A program made the position numbers and the translations under genes. A DNA stretch of 60,154 bases from Diphasiastrum complanatum. Its lineage: Eukaryota; Streptophyta; Lycopodiopsida; Lycopodiales; Lycopodiaceae. The notes below the pieces were generated by a model. That model did no database searches. It was not told the DNA's origin and was given only the letters and a program-made list of their open reading frames with translations. How positions within the stretch are numbered: the first letter of the stretch is position 1; the number at the start of each line of letters is the position of its first letter. Positions 13,001-27,200 of this stretch are shown piece by piece. The DNA lies in NCBI GenBank assembly GCA_029204225.1, contig MU833169.1:1-60154 (forward strand), in the 5' to 3' direction.

Positions 13001-16000
13001 GTGCCACTACACCGTCCCTTTAAAGAAATTACCTAATTTCAATAGTAGTGGTCTGGAGAAGTGATTTATAAAAATATCTAAAACCATGAAAAGTTAGTAA
13101 TAGCTGTTTTCTACAAAGGACTTACACAATTACAACTAGGAATTTTCTTTTGAATATTTTTGACCCGAGTGATCGTAATCACCTATCTGAAATCCATCTC
13201 TGCAAAAGAGATCAAACTAGGTTTATGAAATTGAAATCCAATGATCTTGGAATTCACTTGAATTCCAAGTCCTATTTATACAAGTATTAATTCACATGAT
13301 ATTAATATTCCCTCAGAAGAATAACTTCATATTGGAAGGAATCATATGAAATCAATTTGATGTTTCGTGTCCGAGAAATTTCTAAAATGTAAGGGTTCAA
13401 TTAAGTGAGAAATAGATTTAATGGGTTTTAGATTTTTGAATTTATTGAGATACCATTTTAGGGATCCGGATCAATATCTCATAATCTCTCAAAATACCCA
13501 AAAAATGATCAATGGTTTCTCCTGTTATCTCTACTTAAAAATAAACGCTAACCATTGATATTATATATATATATATATATATATCATAGGTCCCGCGGAT
13601 CCCGGTACCGCGGGACCATACTGGTACCGCGGTACCATGATGGTACCGCGGTACCACAATATAATAATGTATTTATTATTTAATATTTTTTTTAATTTTT
13701 TTTTACCTAAACCTACCCGGCCCCCTCGCATTTCCTCTGAAATTTTTTTGAGCCCTCTCCGCCCTGCCATCGCTGCTGGTTTTTCTTGCCTGCCTTTGAT
13801 TCCTTGCGTCGCCCATCGCCCACGCAACGCCCTGCCTTGCATCTGATTTCCTTTGCCCTGCATTCGCCCATTTTCAGCGTCTCTCCAACAGTGAACCCTG
13901 CTGTTTTTTTTCCAGCAATCCATCCCTCATTTCATCTGCAATGGTGCAATCCGACCTTTCCGGTCTGTGGGACGAGGTAGACATTGTCAGGCGGGTTGCC
14001 GACAAGGCCAACAACACTGGTCAGAAGATCGTGCGCTGCCGATACTGTCTCGTCGAGTTTGCTGCATCCCTCACTCGCCTTAAAGGCCATCTGCTCGGTG
14101 CACGCGCCAAAAATGGTGCCACCTTGAATGCTGCCCCTTGTGGCAGCATGACTGTCCCCGACAGGCAGCGACTACTGGACACCTACGGGCCGCGGCTCGT
14201 GGCAGGGGAGAACACCATTTCGGAGGGCGTTCTCCGATTTTGCACCGCTCCTTATGTGACTAACCCAGAGTTGCTGCCTGCTTGGCTGGCACGCACGAGG
14301 AGAGGGAGTGCATCCTCCTCTGGTCCCTTTGCCCCTCAGACAGCTCTGCCTCATGCACCCCCATCTGCTCAGATTCCGGTGGATCCCGTCCCATCGCGTC
14401 CGACAGTTGCCACTGCGGTTCCACCACCACCCACTGTTGCTCGCACTCCACCAGTCTACGACTTTCTCATGGACTCTCCGCCACCCGAGCAGGCCCAGGA
14501 TGGTACTGGGCGGGCCTTCGAGGATGTGGAAGAGATCCCTTCTTCCTTCCCTTCCCATCCGGATGACCTCCTCAGCCAGCAGTTTTCGTACCCCATGCCA
14601 GATGTTGCCCCTCCACCAGTGCACCCCACCTATGCTGCTGCACCCATCCCTGCCAGTGCATCCCACTCTCCCCATTCCACGTCTACAGTCGATGCATCCA
14701 CCAGCGCCCAGCCTGTCGCGTCATCGTCCATTCCCGTCACGGTTGGTGCACCGTGCTGGAGGTCCACCACCCGTCGTCCACCAGGGAGAGCCCTCGTGCA
14801 GCAGACCATTCGCGGCGCGCATCAGCCGCACATGGACAGAGAGGCCACACAGGCCGTGGCCAGTCTGGTTTACGAGCTGAACCTGCCCTTTGCCATCACC
14901 GACTCTGAGCCCTTCAGAAGGGCCTTCCGCCTTGCACAGTTTGTCAGCCCTAGCTGGAGAGTCCCTAGTTCAGAGGTTGTCCGCACACACATGCTGAGGG
15001 ATAGGGTCGAGTCCTTGTCTAGAGAGATGGAGCCTCTGCGTCGGCACTGGGCCACTTACGGTTGCAGCATCATGTCCGATGGCTGGACTGATGTCAGGAG
15101 GAGGCCGATCCTCAACATACTGGTCTCCAGCTGCATGGGCACACAGTTTTTGAGGGCAGTGGATTGCAGCAGGGGGGGGAGAGTCATATCTGCAGAGTTC
15201 ATGTTTGATGTCATCAGGTCTTCCATCCTAGCCATAGGCCCACAGCATGTCGTCACGGTGGTGACGGACAATGCCACGAACTGCATTCAGATGGGTGTAC
15301 TGCTAGAGGCCGAGTTCCCTCATATTGTTCATACCCCCTGTGCAGCCCACGGCATAGACCTTTTGATGGGGGACATTGGAGCACTTCCCTGGGTTAGAGC
15401 CATCGTCCGGGAGGCCCTCTTCCTGGTGACTTTTGTCACCAGAAAGAGGCGTGTTCTTGCCATGTTCCGGGTGTTTAGCCATCTGGACCTCCGTAAGCCA
15501 GCCCCCATGCGCTTTGCATTCGACTTGGTGGTCATCGACCGTTTGATCAGGTGCAGGGCCCAGCTTCTACAGATGGTTGCCAGTGATCTTTGGGGTGCCA
15601 GTACATTTCCGCACACTGAGGATGGGGAGCACTTTTCTTCCACGGTGAGGGGAGACCAGTTCTGGAGGGATGCACAGACATTGTCAGGACTGCTTCGACC
15701 ACTCTACATTGTGCTCCGCATGGCTGACAGCGAGGGGTCGACACTTGGACTGGTGTATGAGCTCATGGACCGGATTGGACAGTTCCTGCAGTTGCCCATC
15801 TTGCAGCCAGAGAGGTAAGCGGTACAGTGTTGCAATTGACCTTTATCTTTTCAGTACTTGCTAGTTTGTTTTTCTGTCAATGTTAAGCTTTTTCGTAATG
15901 CCCTAAACCACATGCCCCTCACCTGCAGGATGACAGAGCTGAAGTTCATATGGGAGACGCGATGGAACTACTTCCACAGGAGTATCCACAGCGTTGCACA

Positions 16001-19000
16001 CATGTTGCATCCCCTCTTCCTCTCTCCGACACAGATCGCAGACAGGGAGCTCGAGGCCGATTGGCTTCAGTACATTCACAGGGTGGGTCCACACATAGGT
16101 TTGGATCCTATCAGGCTCATGGAGGAGCTCGCTGCATTTCGTTTCGGCATGGGCGCATTCGGCCACCCGGCTGCCCAGGATCCAGAGAGGAGGCAGCTAC
16201 CCATTACCTGGTGGACCATGTTCGGTAGCACATACCCATCTATACAGCGTCTTGCACTGCGTGTCCTTTCTCAGGTATGCATCTCATTTTATCCTCCATT
16301 TTTTGTGTTTCGTTGAAGTTTCACCTTAACCACAATGTGCTGAAGTATTTCAATGCACGCACCACAGGACTGTGCTGCCTCTGTGTGTGAGCGTAATTGG
16401 AGCACATGGGCACTGATTCACACGAGGAGAAGAAACCGGTTGTCAGTGAGTCAGTTGGAGCGGTTGGTGTTCTGTAGCACCAACGCACGTCTCGCCAGGA
16501 GGCTTCCGACCATTACGAGCGCATTGCAGGTGATAAGCTAATCTTTCATAGCATGTTGGTTGACTCCTGGTATGTTGGTTTCATTTCTTGAAAAAGTTGT
16601 CTCTCTGACATGCAAATTTTAAACCTTGCAGACGAAGATATCTGATTTGGAGCGCCAGGTTGACTTGCCTACGGACAGCACCCATCCCATGCCTGCAGAT
16701 GACCTGGGCACACAGTTGATGGCAGAGAGAGAGAGGGAGCTTGCCGAGATGAGAGAGAGAGAGCTTGGGCTTGAGCACAGAGAGCCCCCATTGTATGAGG
16801 CAGATGAGCCAGTGTCAGAGGATGAGCATGATGAGGATGAGCCCATTCGGGTTGTGTTTGCCAGACCAGAGAGGGATGAGGCAGATTATACAGGTGCAGG
16901 GCACACGCCACGGGCAGGGGTCACAGGTGCATCACGTGGCAGAGGTGGGACACATGGCACAGGTTATACCGGCAGACAGGCAGGGCACACAGGGGGGGGC
17001 AGTGGCATACCTACCTATGTCGACATGATGGAGGAGGCTCTTGATAGAGGGCAGAGTGGTTTAGATGCTGGTCCCGCAGATGTTTGGATGCGTGCAGCAC
17101 AGAGTCATGGCCGTTACTACGACAGCACACCAGAGGAGGCACCTGATGACTTTCATTGCACAGATTGGGAGGCCATGCAGGGTCTACAGGGTGCACATGA
17201 TGAGGCACGGGATGAGGCTTGGGTTGATTCAGGGGTTGGTGCACAGGATGATTCAGAGGTCGGTGCACAGGATGATTTAGAGGCTGGTGCACAGGATGAG
17301 TCCCAGAGCCCAGAGCATTTGTATTCGGATGCCCAGCTGGCCGACTTGGTTGCCACATTGGATTCAGAGGCCCAGCAGATGCCGAGTGTCAGGGCGCCCC
17401 CATCATCTCTTGCCAGCATGCCACACACAGAGTCCCAGCCAGAGCAGCCGCATGAGGTGCCTACAGTTCCTCCAGCTCCTCAGAGGGTGTATGTGCGTCG
17501 CACAGCTCCTCCAGTGCCACCGATGCCATTTAGGCCTGCATCCCCTCCATCGCCGTCCACTTCTGCAGCACCAGGTCTCCATGGCAGGCCACCATCTGTG
17601 CCCAGGTTTTCTCTTGCAGCGCCCACATCCACAGTGGCTCCTCCAGTGGCAGCACCCACGTCACATCCTCCTCCTTTGGCAGCACCCAGGATGTACCAGT
17701 ACCGGCCACCACAGCGCCCCTTTCAGTACATATCGCCACTGTACTCGCCTCCTGCACAGCCAGTTCCTCCACCTGCAGCAGCCCCACGGGCACACACTCC
17801 ACGAGCTCACCCTCCTCGCTCAGTTGCACAGGGAGTTCCCTCTTTTGCTTCCCTATCCCAGCCGGCCTCAGCTTGGGCCCAGCCTAGCCAGCCAGGTGAT
17901 TTGCATGGGGGTGACGAGGCATTGACAGCTCCTCTTGTCCGCAAGAGACCAGGCAGGCCCAAGGGTGCACCGAACAAGAAAGGCAAGGCACAGAAACTGC
18001 CAGGGAGGAGAGGACGACCACGCAGGGCTCCAGGTACAGGTAGAGGTGCAGTATCACAGCCAGTTGGAGCAGGTGTTGTTGGTTTGGCCTGCTTGGGGGC
18101 TGATGCGGAGGCTGATTGGGAGGATGAGGATGACGAGTCTTCCCCCTCGGATACACAGCCCATGCCAGTTCCAGACAGGCAGAGATATCGGCTGCGAGAG
18201 TCAGCTCGGGGCCCTGAGTTGTCTCCAGAGCATTCGTCTGAGTCAGAGCCAGAGCATTGATTGTGGCTCTATTGTTTTAGTTTCAGTAGTTTGTCTCTAG
18301 CAGTCGGTCTACCATTGTACTCAGATGATTTTTCACATTATATACAGTGTTTGGCCTACATTATTTGCTGCACATTGTGCGTATGTCGCTCTGTACATGT
18401 GATGCTTTATTTTATGTTGAAGAATTCTATGTGCGTGTGTGAATCCTATTTTCATTTAATTTCGTTTGAAGTGAATGCTAGCTTCACATATATGCACCTA
18501 CATCATGAGCACAACAATCACCCCTACACCCCAAACGACATTGAATAAACACATGTAATACATCTGCATTTAAAAAAATTACAAACATTGCATCTTACAT
18601 GACCAGGCTCGCGTTGCACAAAAAACAACTATGTATATATTCAACCGTTGTATCAGGATAACATCACATATACTGTCATTTTTTTAAGCAGCCATCTAGT
18701 TATTTGCTGCACCATAAACTGCCGAAAACTACATAGCAACAGTCCGCCACATACGGGTGGACCTCATCTATTCTAAACATCCCTCACTGATCCTCCACCG
18801 GTTAGCCCGAGCTGCCTCCTGGTTAGCCCGACGTCTGGCCGCCCTTTCCCTGACCATGATGAGCTGCCGTCGTGTGAAATTCATTCCGATCTGCTCATCC
18901 AGATCCAGCTCGACAGCGGGGACAGGATCCACAGCGGGGGCGGGTGGCTCCGGTTCCGGATTTCTCTGTCGAGTCTGTCGCAGCATCTCTCGGATATCTG

Positions 19001-19746
19001 CCTCTTGCTTCCGATGCCTCTCGTTGTGCCTTCGGATATCTTCCTCAAGCTTTCTCCTGGCTTCGCCCTCGGGCTTCGGTGGTATTCGCTCAGCCATCTC
19101 GATCGACCTTCTCCTCACAGCACCCTGATCCTTGAACACCCTCTCACAGCACCCTGGCTCTCAAACAGCCTCTCACAGCCTGTCACCGGCTCTCGCTTGC
19201 TCTCTCACTGTCTATCACTAGCCCTCTCACAGCCTCTGAAAATGCCGACCACAATGGCATTGTGAGTGCCTATTTATCCCCACAGCCTGATCGGCCATGT
19301 GGATCCCCATCATCTCTCCATGTGCCTCCGTACCTGCCCCCATGTGATGCTCCCCCCTGTGTTGGTCTCCCTTTGGGCCCATGGTTTGCTCACCCACAAT
19401 GCCCATGTGCCTCTGTACTTGCCCCCATGTGATGCTACCCCCCTGTGTTGGTCTCCCATTGGCCCCTCGGTCTGCTCACTCGCAGTGCCCATGTGCCATT
19501 GCAACAGTCCCCTGCATCATGTACTGTACCCTCTTTTTTTACACCCAGAACCCCCTCTTTTTACTTTTTTTTGTCCTTTTTTGGTAGTTAATATGCAAAA
19601 AAAAATTACTAAAAATATATTAAAAAATAAAAAAAAATATTAAAAATGGTACCGCCCTGGTACCGCGGATCCCAGGGCGGTACCGTACCGGCGGTACCAC
19701 TGATATGGTACCGGCGGTACCATACCAGCGGTACCAGAGGGTACTA

Positions 19747-19784
<38 letters not shown>

Positions 19785-22700
19785 TAGTGGCACGTGGTAC
19801 CGCCATTATGGTACCGCGGTACCATAATGGTGGTACCGCGGTTATGGTGCCGCCCTCAGACCAGCGGTACCAGGGCGGCACCACAAAAATAATATTTTTT
19901 ATTATTTAAAAAAAAAAAAAACCCTTTTAACAGGCTAAAACTAGGTAAAAACTAAGATGTTACTGTACAGGGGGACTGTACTGGGGGCACTGTGGGAGAG
20001 CGGACCCAATCGGAGTGCGGCATGTGGGGGAGCAATACATGGGGCAGGTACAGTAGCACATGGGCATTGTGGAGGAGCAGACCATGGACCCAATCGGAGT
20101 GCAGCATGTGGGGGAGCAATACATCCAGACAGGTACACCGTCACATGGGCACTGTGGTGGAGCAGACCATGGACCCAATCGCAGTGCAGCATGTGGGGGA
20201 TCAGCACATGGGGCAGGTACAGTAGCACATGGGATCATCAACAAAAGCAAATTGGGAAACAGGCTGTGGGGTTAAATAGGCACTCACGAGACAGTGAGAG
20301 AGCCAGTGAGAGGGGGTGAGAGGCATTGTGAGAAGCTGTGAGGGAGAGCCAGTGGGAGGCTGTGAGAGAGAGGCATTGTGAGAGGCTGTGTGACAGACCG
20401 AGTGAGAGGCTGTGAGAGGGGGGCTGTGAGAGAGCCAGTGAGAGTCATTGAGAGGCTGTGAGAGGCTGTGAGGGTCATTTCGAGCAACAGGGTGTCGTGA
20501 GATGGCGGAGGGCGAAGCCAGGAGGAAGCTCGAGGAAGATGTCCGAAGGCACAACGAAAGGCATCGGAAGCAAGAAGCAGACATTGCAGAGATGCTGCGA
20601 GAGACTCGGCAGAGACACCCAGAGTTGCAGATCCCCGCCCCCGCTTCTGGTGACTCCTCTGGTGTGCTGTCATAGAAATGCCTATGGCTCTGTGATGCAC
20701 GCATCCAAGCAGCTGCGGAAGGTAAACCCAAATCAGTCTGCCCCCTATCAAGAGTCTCCTCCATCATATCAACATAAGAAGGTATGCCACTGGCCCCCCC
20801 TGTGTGCCCTGCCCGTCTCCCGGTATAATCTGTGGCATGTGTCCCACCTCTACCACGTGATGCACCTATAAACCCTGCTCTAGGCGTGTGCCCAACACAT
20901 GTATCATATGCCTCATCCCGCTCTGATCTGGCGAACACAACCCGAATAGGCTCATCCTCATCCTGATCATCCTATGACACTGGCTCATCTGCCTCGTACA
21001 ATGGGGGCTCTCTGTGCTCAAGCCCAAGCTCTCTCTCTCATCTCAGCAAGCTCCCTCTCTCTCTCTGCCATCAACTGTGTGCCCAGGTCATCTGCAGGCA
21101 TGGGATGGGTGCTGTCCGTAGGCAAGTCAACCTGGCGCTCCAAATCGGATATCTTCGTCTGCAAGGTTTGAAATTGGCATGTCAGAGAAACAACTCTATC
21201 AAGAAATGAAACCAACATACCAGGAGTCAACCAACATGCTATGAAAGGTTAGCTTATCACCTGCAATGCGCTCGTAATGGTCGGAAGTCTCCTGGCGAGA
21301 CGTGCGTTGGTGCTACAGAACACCAACCGCTCCAACTGACTCACTGACAACCGGTTTCTTCTCCTCGTGTGAATGAGTGCCCATGTGCTCCAATTACGCT
21401 CACACACGGAGGCAACACAATCCTGTGGTGCGTGCATTGAAATACTTCAGCACATTGTCTTCAACGAAACACAACAATGGAGGATAAAATGAGATGCATA
21501 CCTGAGAAAGGACACGCAATGCAAGACGCTGTATGGATGGGTATGTGCTACCGAACATGGTCCACCAGGTAATGGGTAGCTGCCTCCTCTCTGGATCCTG
21601 AGCAGCCGGGTGGCCGAATGTGCCCATGCCGAAACGAAATGCAGCGAGCATGAGCCTGATAGGATCCAAACCTATGTGTGGACCCACCCTGTGAATGTAC
21701 TGAAGCCAATCGGCCTCGAGCTCCCTGTCTGCGATCTGTGTCGGAGAGAGGAAGAGGGGATGCAGCATGTGTGCAACGTTGTGGATACTCTTGTGGAAGT
21801 AGTTCCACCGCATCTCCCAGATGAACTTCAGCTCTGTCATCCTGCAGGTGAGAGGCATGTGGTTTAGGGCATTACGAAAAAACGTAACATCGACAGAAAA
21901 ACAAACTAGCAAACACTGAAAAGATAAAGAACAATTACAACACTGTACCGCTTACCTCTCTGGCTGCAAGATGGGCAGCTGCAGGAACTGTCCAATCTGG
22001 TCCATGAGCTCATATACCAGTCCAAGTGTCGACCCCTCGCTGTCAGCCATGCGGAGCACAATGTAAAGTGGTCGAAGCAGTCCTGACAATGTCTGTGCAT
22101 CCCTCCAAAACTGGTCTCACCTCACCGTGGAAGAAAAGTGCTCCCCATCCTCAGTGCGCGGAAATGTACTGGCACACCAAAGGTCACTGGCAACCATTTG
22201 TAGAAACTGCGCCCTGCACCTGAGCAGACGGTCGATGACCACCAAGTCGAATGCAAAGCGTGTGGGGGTTGGCTTACGGAGGTCTAGATGGCTGAACACC
22301 CGGAACATGGCAAGAACACGCCTCTTCCTCGTGACAAAAGTCACCAGGAAGAGGGCCTCACGGACGATGGCTCTAACCCAGGGAAGTGCACCTATGTCCC
22401 CCATCAGAAGGTCTATGCCGTGCGCGGCACAGGGGGTATGAACGATGTGAGGGAACTCGGCCTCTAGCAGTACACCCATCTGAATGCAGTTCGTGGCATT
22501 GTCCGTCACCACTGTGACGACATTTATGTGGGCCTATGGACAGGATGGAAGACCTGATGACATCAAACATGAACTCTGCAGATATGACTCTCCCCCCCCT
22601 GCTGCAATCCACTGCCCTCAAAAACTGTGTGCCCATGCAGCTGGAGACCAGTATGTTGAGGATCGGCCTCCTCCTGACATCAGTCCAGCCATCGGACATG

Positions 22701-24191
22701 ATGCTGCAACCGTAAGTGGCCCAGTGGCGACGTAGAGGCTCCATCTCTCTAGACAGTGACTCGACCCTATCCCTCAGCATGTGTGTTCGGACAACCTTTG
22801 AACTAGGGACTCTCCAGCTAGGGCTGACAGACTGTGCAAGGCGGAAGGCCCTTCTGAAGGGCTCAGAGTCGCTGATGGCAAATGGAAGGTTCAGCTCATA
22901 AATCAGGTTGGCCACGGCCTGTGTGGCCTCTCTATCCATGTGCGGCTGATGCGCGCCGCGAATGCTCTGCTGCCTAAGAACTCTCCCAGCTGGGCGACGG
23001 GTAGCAGACCTCCAGCACGGTGCACCAAACGTGACGGGAATGGATGATGATGCGACAGCCTGGGCACTAGTGGATGCATCAGCTGTAGACGTGGAATGGG
23101 GAGAGTGGGATGCACTGGCCGAGATGGGTGCAGCAGCGTAAGTGGGGTACACTGGTGGAGGGTGGACATCTGGCATGGGATACGAAAACTGCTGGGTAGG
23201 GTGGTCATCCGGATGTGAAGGGAGGGAGGAAGGGATCTCCTCAACATCCTGGAAGGCCTCGTCACTGGCATCCGGGGCCTGCTCCTGCTCGGGAGGCGGA
23301 GAGTCCCTGAGAAAGTCGTAAACTGGGGGAGTGCGAGCAACAGTAGGTGGTGGTGGAACCACAGTGGCAACTGGCGGACGCGGTGGGACAGGATCCACCG
23401 GAATGGGTGCAGATGGGGGTGCGTGAGGCGGAACTGTCTGAGAGGGACGAGGGGCAAAGGGACTGGACGAGGATGCACTCCCTCTCCTCGTGCGTGCCAG
23501 CCAAGCAGGCAACAACTCGGGGTCAACCACATAAGGAGCGGTGCAAAACCGAAGAACACCCTCCGAAATGGTGTTCTCCCCCGCCACAAGACGTGGCCCG
23601 TAGGTATCCAAAAGTCACTGCCTGACGGGAACGGACATGCTGGCACAGGGGGCAGCATTCAGTGTGCCACCATCTCTCGCACGTGCGCCGAGTAGGTGAC
23701 CTTTAAGGCGAGAGAAGGTGGCAACGAACTCTGTCAGCGCACTATCCTTGCACCGGACTTGTTAGACTTGTCGGGAACCCACCTGACAATGTCCACCTCG
23801 TCCCACAGATCGGCAAGGTTGGAATGCACCATCTCTGTAGAAAGGACTGGGGAAAGAAGGTAGAGATCACTGTGGGTGCGATAGGAGTCGGAAGGCTTGA
23901 AAAAACCACAATAAAGGCCGAAATAGCAATAGCAGGGGAGGACGCGATCAGTGCAATGCGAAGACAGCCGGGAGGGCGCGGACAGTAGGGCGATGGGCGG
24001 ACAGCAGGGAGGGCGCGGACAGTAGGGGGACGGGCAGGGAGAGAGATGAAGCGAGGGGGGGGGATTAGGTTAAAAAAAAATATAGTAATATATTAAATAT
24101 TAAGAAATATTATATACTAAAAAATATTAAATATTGTATCAGTATGGATCCGCGGTACCGGGATCCGCGGATCCTGGTACCGCTGGATCTA

Positions 24192-24235
<44 letters not shown>

Positions 24236-27200
24236 TATCATAGTACCCCGTGGTACCGTTGGTATGGTACCGCCGGTACCATATCAGTGGTACCGCCGGT
24301 ACGGTACCGCCCTCAGACCCGCGGTACCAGGGCGGTACCATTTTTAATATATATATTTTTTGTTAATTTTTTTAATAATTTTTTTTGCATATTAACTACC
24401 AAAAAAGGGGTTCTGGGTGTAAAAAAAGAGGGTACAGTACACGATGTAGGGGATTGGTGCAGTGGCACATGGGCACTGTGGGTGAGCAGATCGAGGGGCC
24501 AATGGGAGACCAACACAGGGGGGTAGCATCACATGGGGGCAAGTACAGAAGCACATGGGCACTGTGGGTGAGCAGACCATGGGTCCAATGGGAGACCAAC
24601 ACAAGGGGGGAGCATCACATGGGGGCAGGTACAGAGGCACATGGGACAAATCCGGACAGGTACACCGTCACATGGGCACTGTGGGGGAGCAGACCACGGA
24701 CCCAATCGGAGTGCAGCATGTGGTACAGGTACATGGAGCAGGTACATTGGCACATCACAATTAATGGGGACAGGTACAAGGGCACATGGAGGGATCATCA
24801 ACAACTGCACATGGGGGAACAGGCTGTGGGGTTTAATAGGCACTCGCAAGGCTGTGAGAGCCAGTGAGAGGCTGTGAGAGGCATTGTGAGAGTTATTGTG
24901 AGAGGCATTGTGAGAGCTAGTTTGAGAAACAAGGTGTCATGAGATGGCAGAGCGCATACCACCAAGGCCTGAGGGCGAAGCCAGGAGGAAGCTCGAGGAA
25001 GATGTTCGAAGGCACAGCGAAAGGCATCGGAAGCAAGAGGCAGACATTGCAGAGATGCTGCGACAAACTCGGGAGAGACACCCAGAGCTGCAGATCCCCG
25101 CCCCCGCTGTGGCCGTGTAATAGATCCTAACACCACAGTAGGGCAAACACTAACTGATCCACCCAACCTTGCCTACTCCCTGATATAGAGTAAGCCCCTC
25201 CTAGCCCAGTGTGAGGACTGGTAGCATGCTACTGCCAAGTGTCGGCCACGTGGCACTGACGTGGCCGACTGCACGTCGGGACCCAACTGGGGGCCCTATC
25301 CTGCTGACAGGGTCCCTAGGCTGTGTTAGGCCCGCCATGGCTATGGACCGTGCTGGGGCACACTACTCACACTGTCTTGCCCTGTTGGTCATGTACGCTG
25401 GACACGACCCTGACTGTGGTATCTAACCTATCTGTGTTCTCTAGGGTTCGGCACTGGTTACGAGCTCGTAACACTCCCTCCCCCTTAAGAACCGTCTTGG
25501 TCCTCTAAGACAAAGTCTGGAAAAATCTTGCGAAGGACGCTGCCTCTTTCCCAAGTGGCATTCTCAACAGGCTGATCATTCCACTTAACCAGATATTCTC
25601 GGTATAGAGTATGACGAGTCTGCGTCTCTCTACTATCAAGAATTTCCTCTGGTTCATGTGGAGGTTGTTGAGGATCCAATGGGAGAACTAGAACACTGTC
25701 CCCTACCAGATTATCTGATCTGGTTAAGGCTTTTCGTAACTGACTTACATGAAAAACTGGAAAAACCTTACTGCTGTGTGGGAGTTCTAGTTCATAGGTG
25801 ACCTCGCCTAGTCTCCTACTGATGGTAAAGGGACCACAATACCTTGGAGACAACTTAGCACACACTCCTGATTTGAGGGTTTTAGAGTCAACTGGGACTC
25901 TCAAGTAGACTTTCTCACCAGTGGAGAACTGCACATCCCGTCTGTGTGGATCTGCATAATGCCTGGCTCGATCCTGGGATTGTCTAATGCTACGCTTAGC
26001 ATAATCTATCATCTGGTTTAGGTCTTCTAAAAAGTTTCTGGCTGCTTCAACTTTTTCTTGTTTAAACCCTACAGCTGTGGGTGAGCGTGGTTGAAAACCG
26101 TACATCAGCATAAATGGGCTGTATCCCGTAGCTGAATGTTTGGTACTGTTGTAAGCAAACTCTAATATTGAGAGATACTCCTCCCAATTAGTCTGCCTCT
26201 TGCTGACGTATGCACGAAGCATATCCTCCAGCACTTGATTTACCCTTTCTGTTTGACCGTCCGTCTGTGGATGGTCAGTGGTACTCATATTAAGTTTAGT
26301 ATGGAGATGATGGAATACTGCCTTCCAAAAATTTCCAGTAAACTTACTGTCCCGGTCGCTGACTATGCCGGAAGGTAGACCGTACAATTTAAATAGCCCG
26401 TCTACAAACAACCTCGCTAACTCTGGAGCTCTAACGGTTGTTTTGGTCGGAATAAAATGAGCCATTTTGGTCAGACGGTCAACTGTGACCCATATAGCGT
26501 CATTACCCTTTTGGGTTTTAGGCAGGCCTACTATAAAATCCATGGAGATACTCTCCCATTTACCAGCTGGTATTTCTAAGGGATGCAACAACCCTCCTGC
26601 CTTTAAACGCTCTGCTTTATTTACTTGACATTTTTGGCAACTGGTTACATACTGGTGGACGTCCTTTTTCATACTGGGCCAGAAAAATTGCCTACGAAGA
26701 AGCTCATAGGTCTTCTGTATGCCTGGGTGTCCCGCGCTAGGATTGTCATGACATTCATATAGGACCTGCTGCCTATAATCCTCTGAATTGGGGACACATA
26801 CTCTATCTCTATAGAGCAAGTACTCATCCTGAATGGAATACTGTTTCCATTTGAATCCTTGAGTCAACTGACCCTCAACCACTGGGGTTTGCTTGGGTAA
26901 TACAGGCTCAGAATCCTCAACGTCATCTGACGACGTATACTCGGACTCATCATCATCCTCAACGGAAGCTGCCGTATTCTTGGATGAACTGGCACCAGCC
27001 CCGGGAACTGGTTCTGGAGTCTGTAACTGTCTGTTCTGGACTGAGTTCCAGATAATAGAGAAGAATGCATCATGCTGGCATTTCCCTCTCAAGGACTCGA
27101 GTAACTCATTACGAATCTGAGTAAAACTCAGCTCGTTTATCATAGGCATTCTGCTAAGGGCATCTGCTACTGTATTGAATTTTCCACGCCTATATCTGAT

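Larger units (their letters stand above)
13585..19748 (+). mobile_element. hAT element A, apparently complete
   Basis: About 6.16 kb between two (TA)n tracts. Ends begin CATAG followed by GGTACC/CCGCGG-rich sequence: left CATAGGTCCCGCGGATCCCG, right (reverse) CATAGTACCCTCTGGTACCG. It carries a four-exon transposase gene on the + strand and a short accessory ORF on the - strand, converging on about 18260-18768. No stop or frameshift is seen in either gene. An 8-bp hAT duplication cannot be distinguished inside the TA tract. Confidence 0.8.
19783..24193 (-). mobile_element. hAT element B, inverted and internally deleted
   Basis: About 4.4 kb between TA tracts with the same CATAG ends (right end reversed: CATAGATCCAGCGGTACCAG). 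It runs opposite to A. Transposase and accessory ORF are both damaged, and a deletion joins the two genes at about 20645. Confidence 0.8.

Noticed and set aside
17287-17925. Long overlapping ORFs in other frames of the transposase tail (also 14308-14880 and 22903-23658)
   Set aside because: They are shadows of the GC-rich, Pro/Ser-rich coding frame. The spliced transposase explains the region.
13561-24240. CRISPR array or bacterial repeats suggested by regularly spaced palindromes
   Set aside because: The repeats are transposon-end palindromes of variable spacing in a spliced eukaryotic locus. There are no spacers or cas genes.
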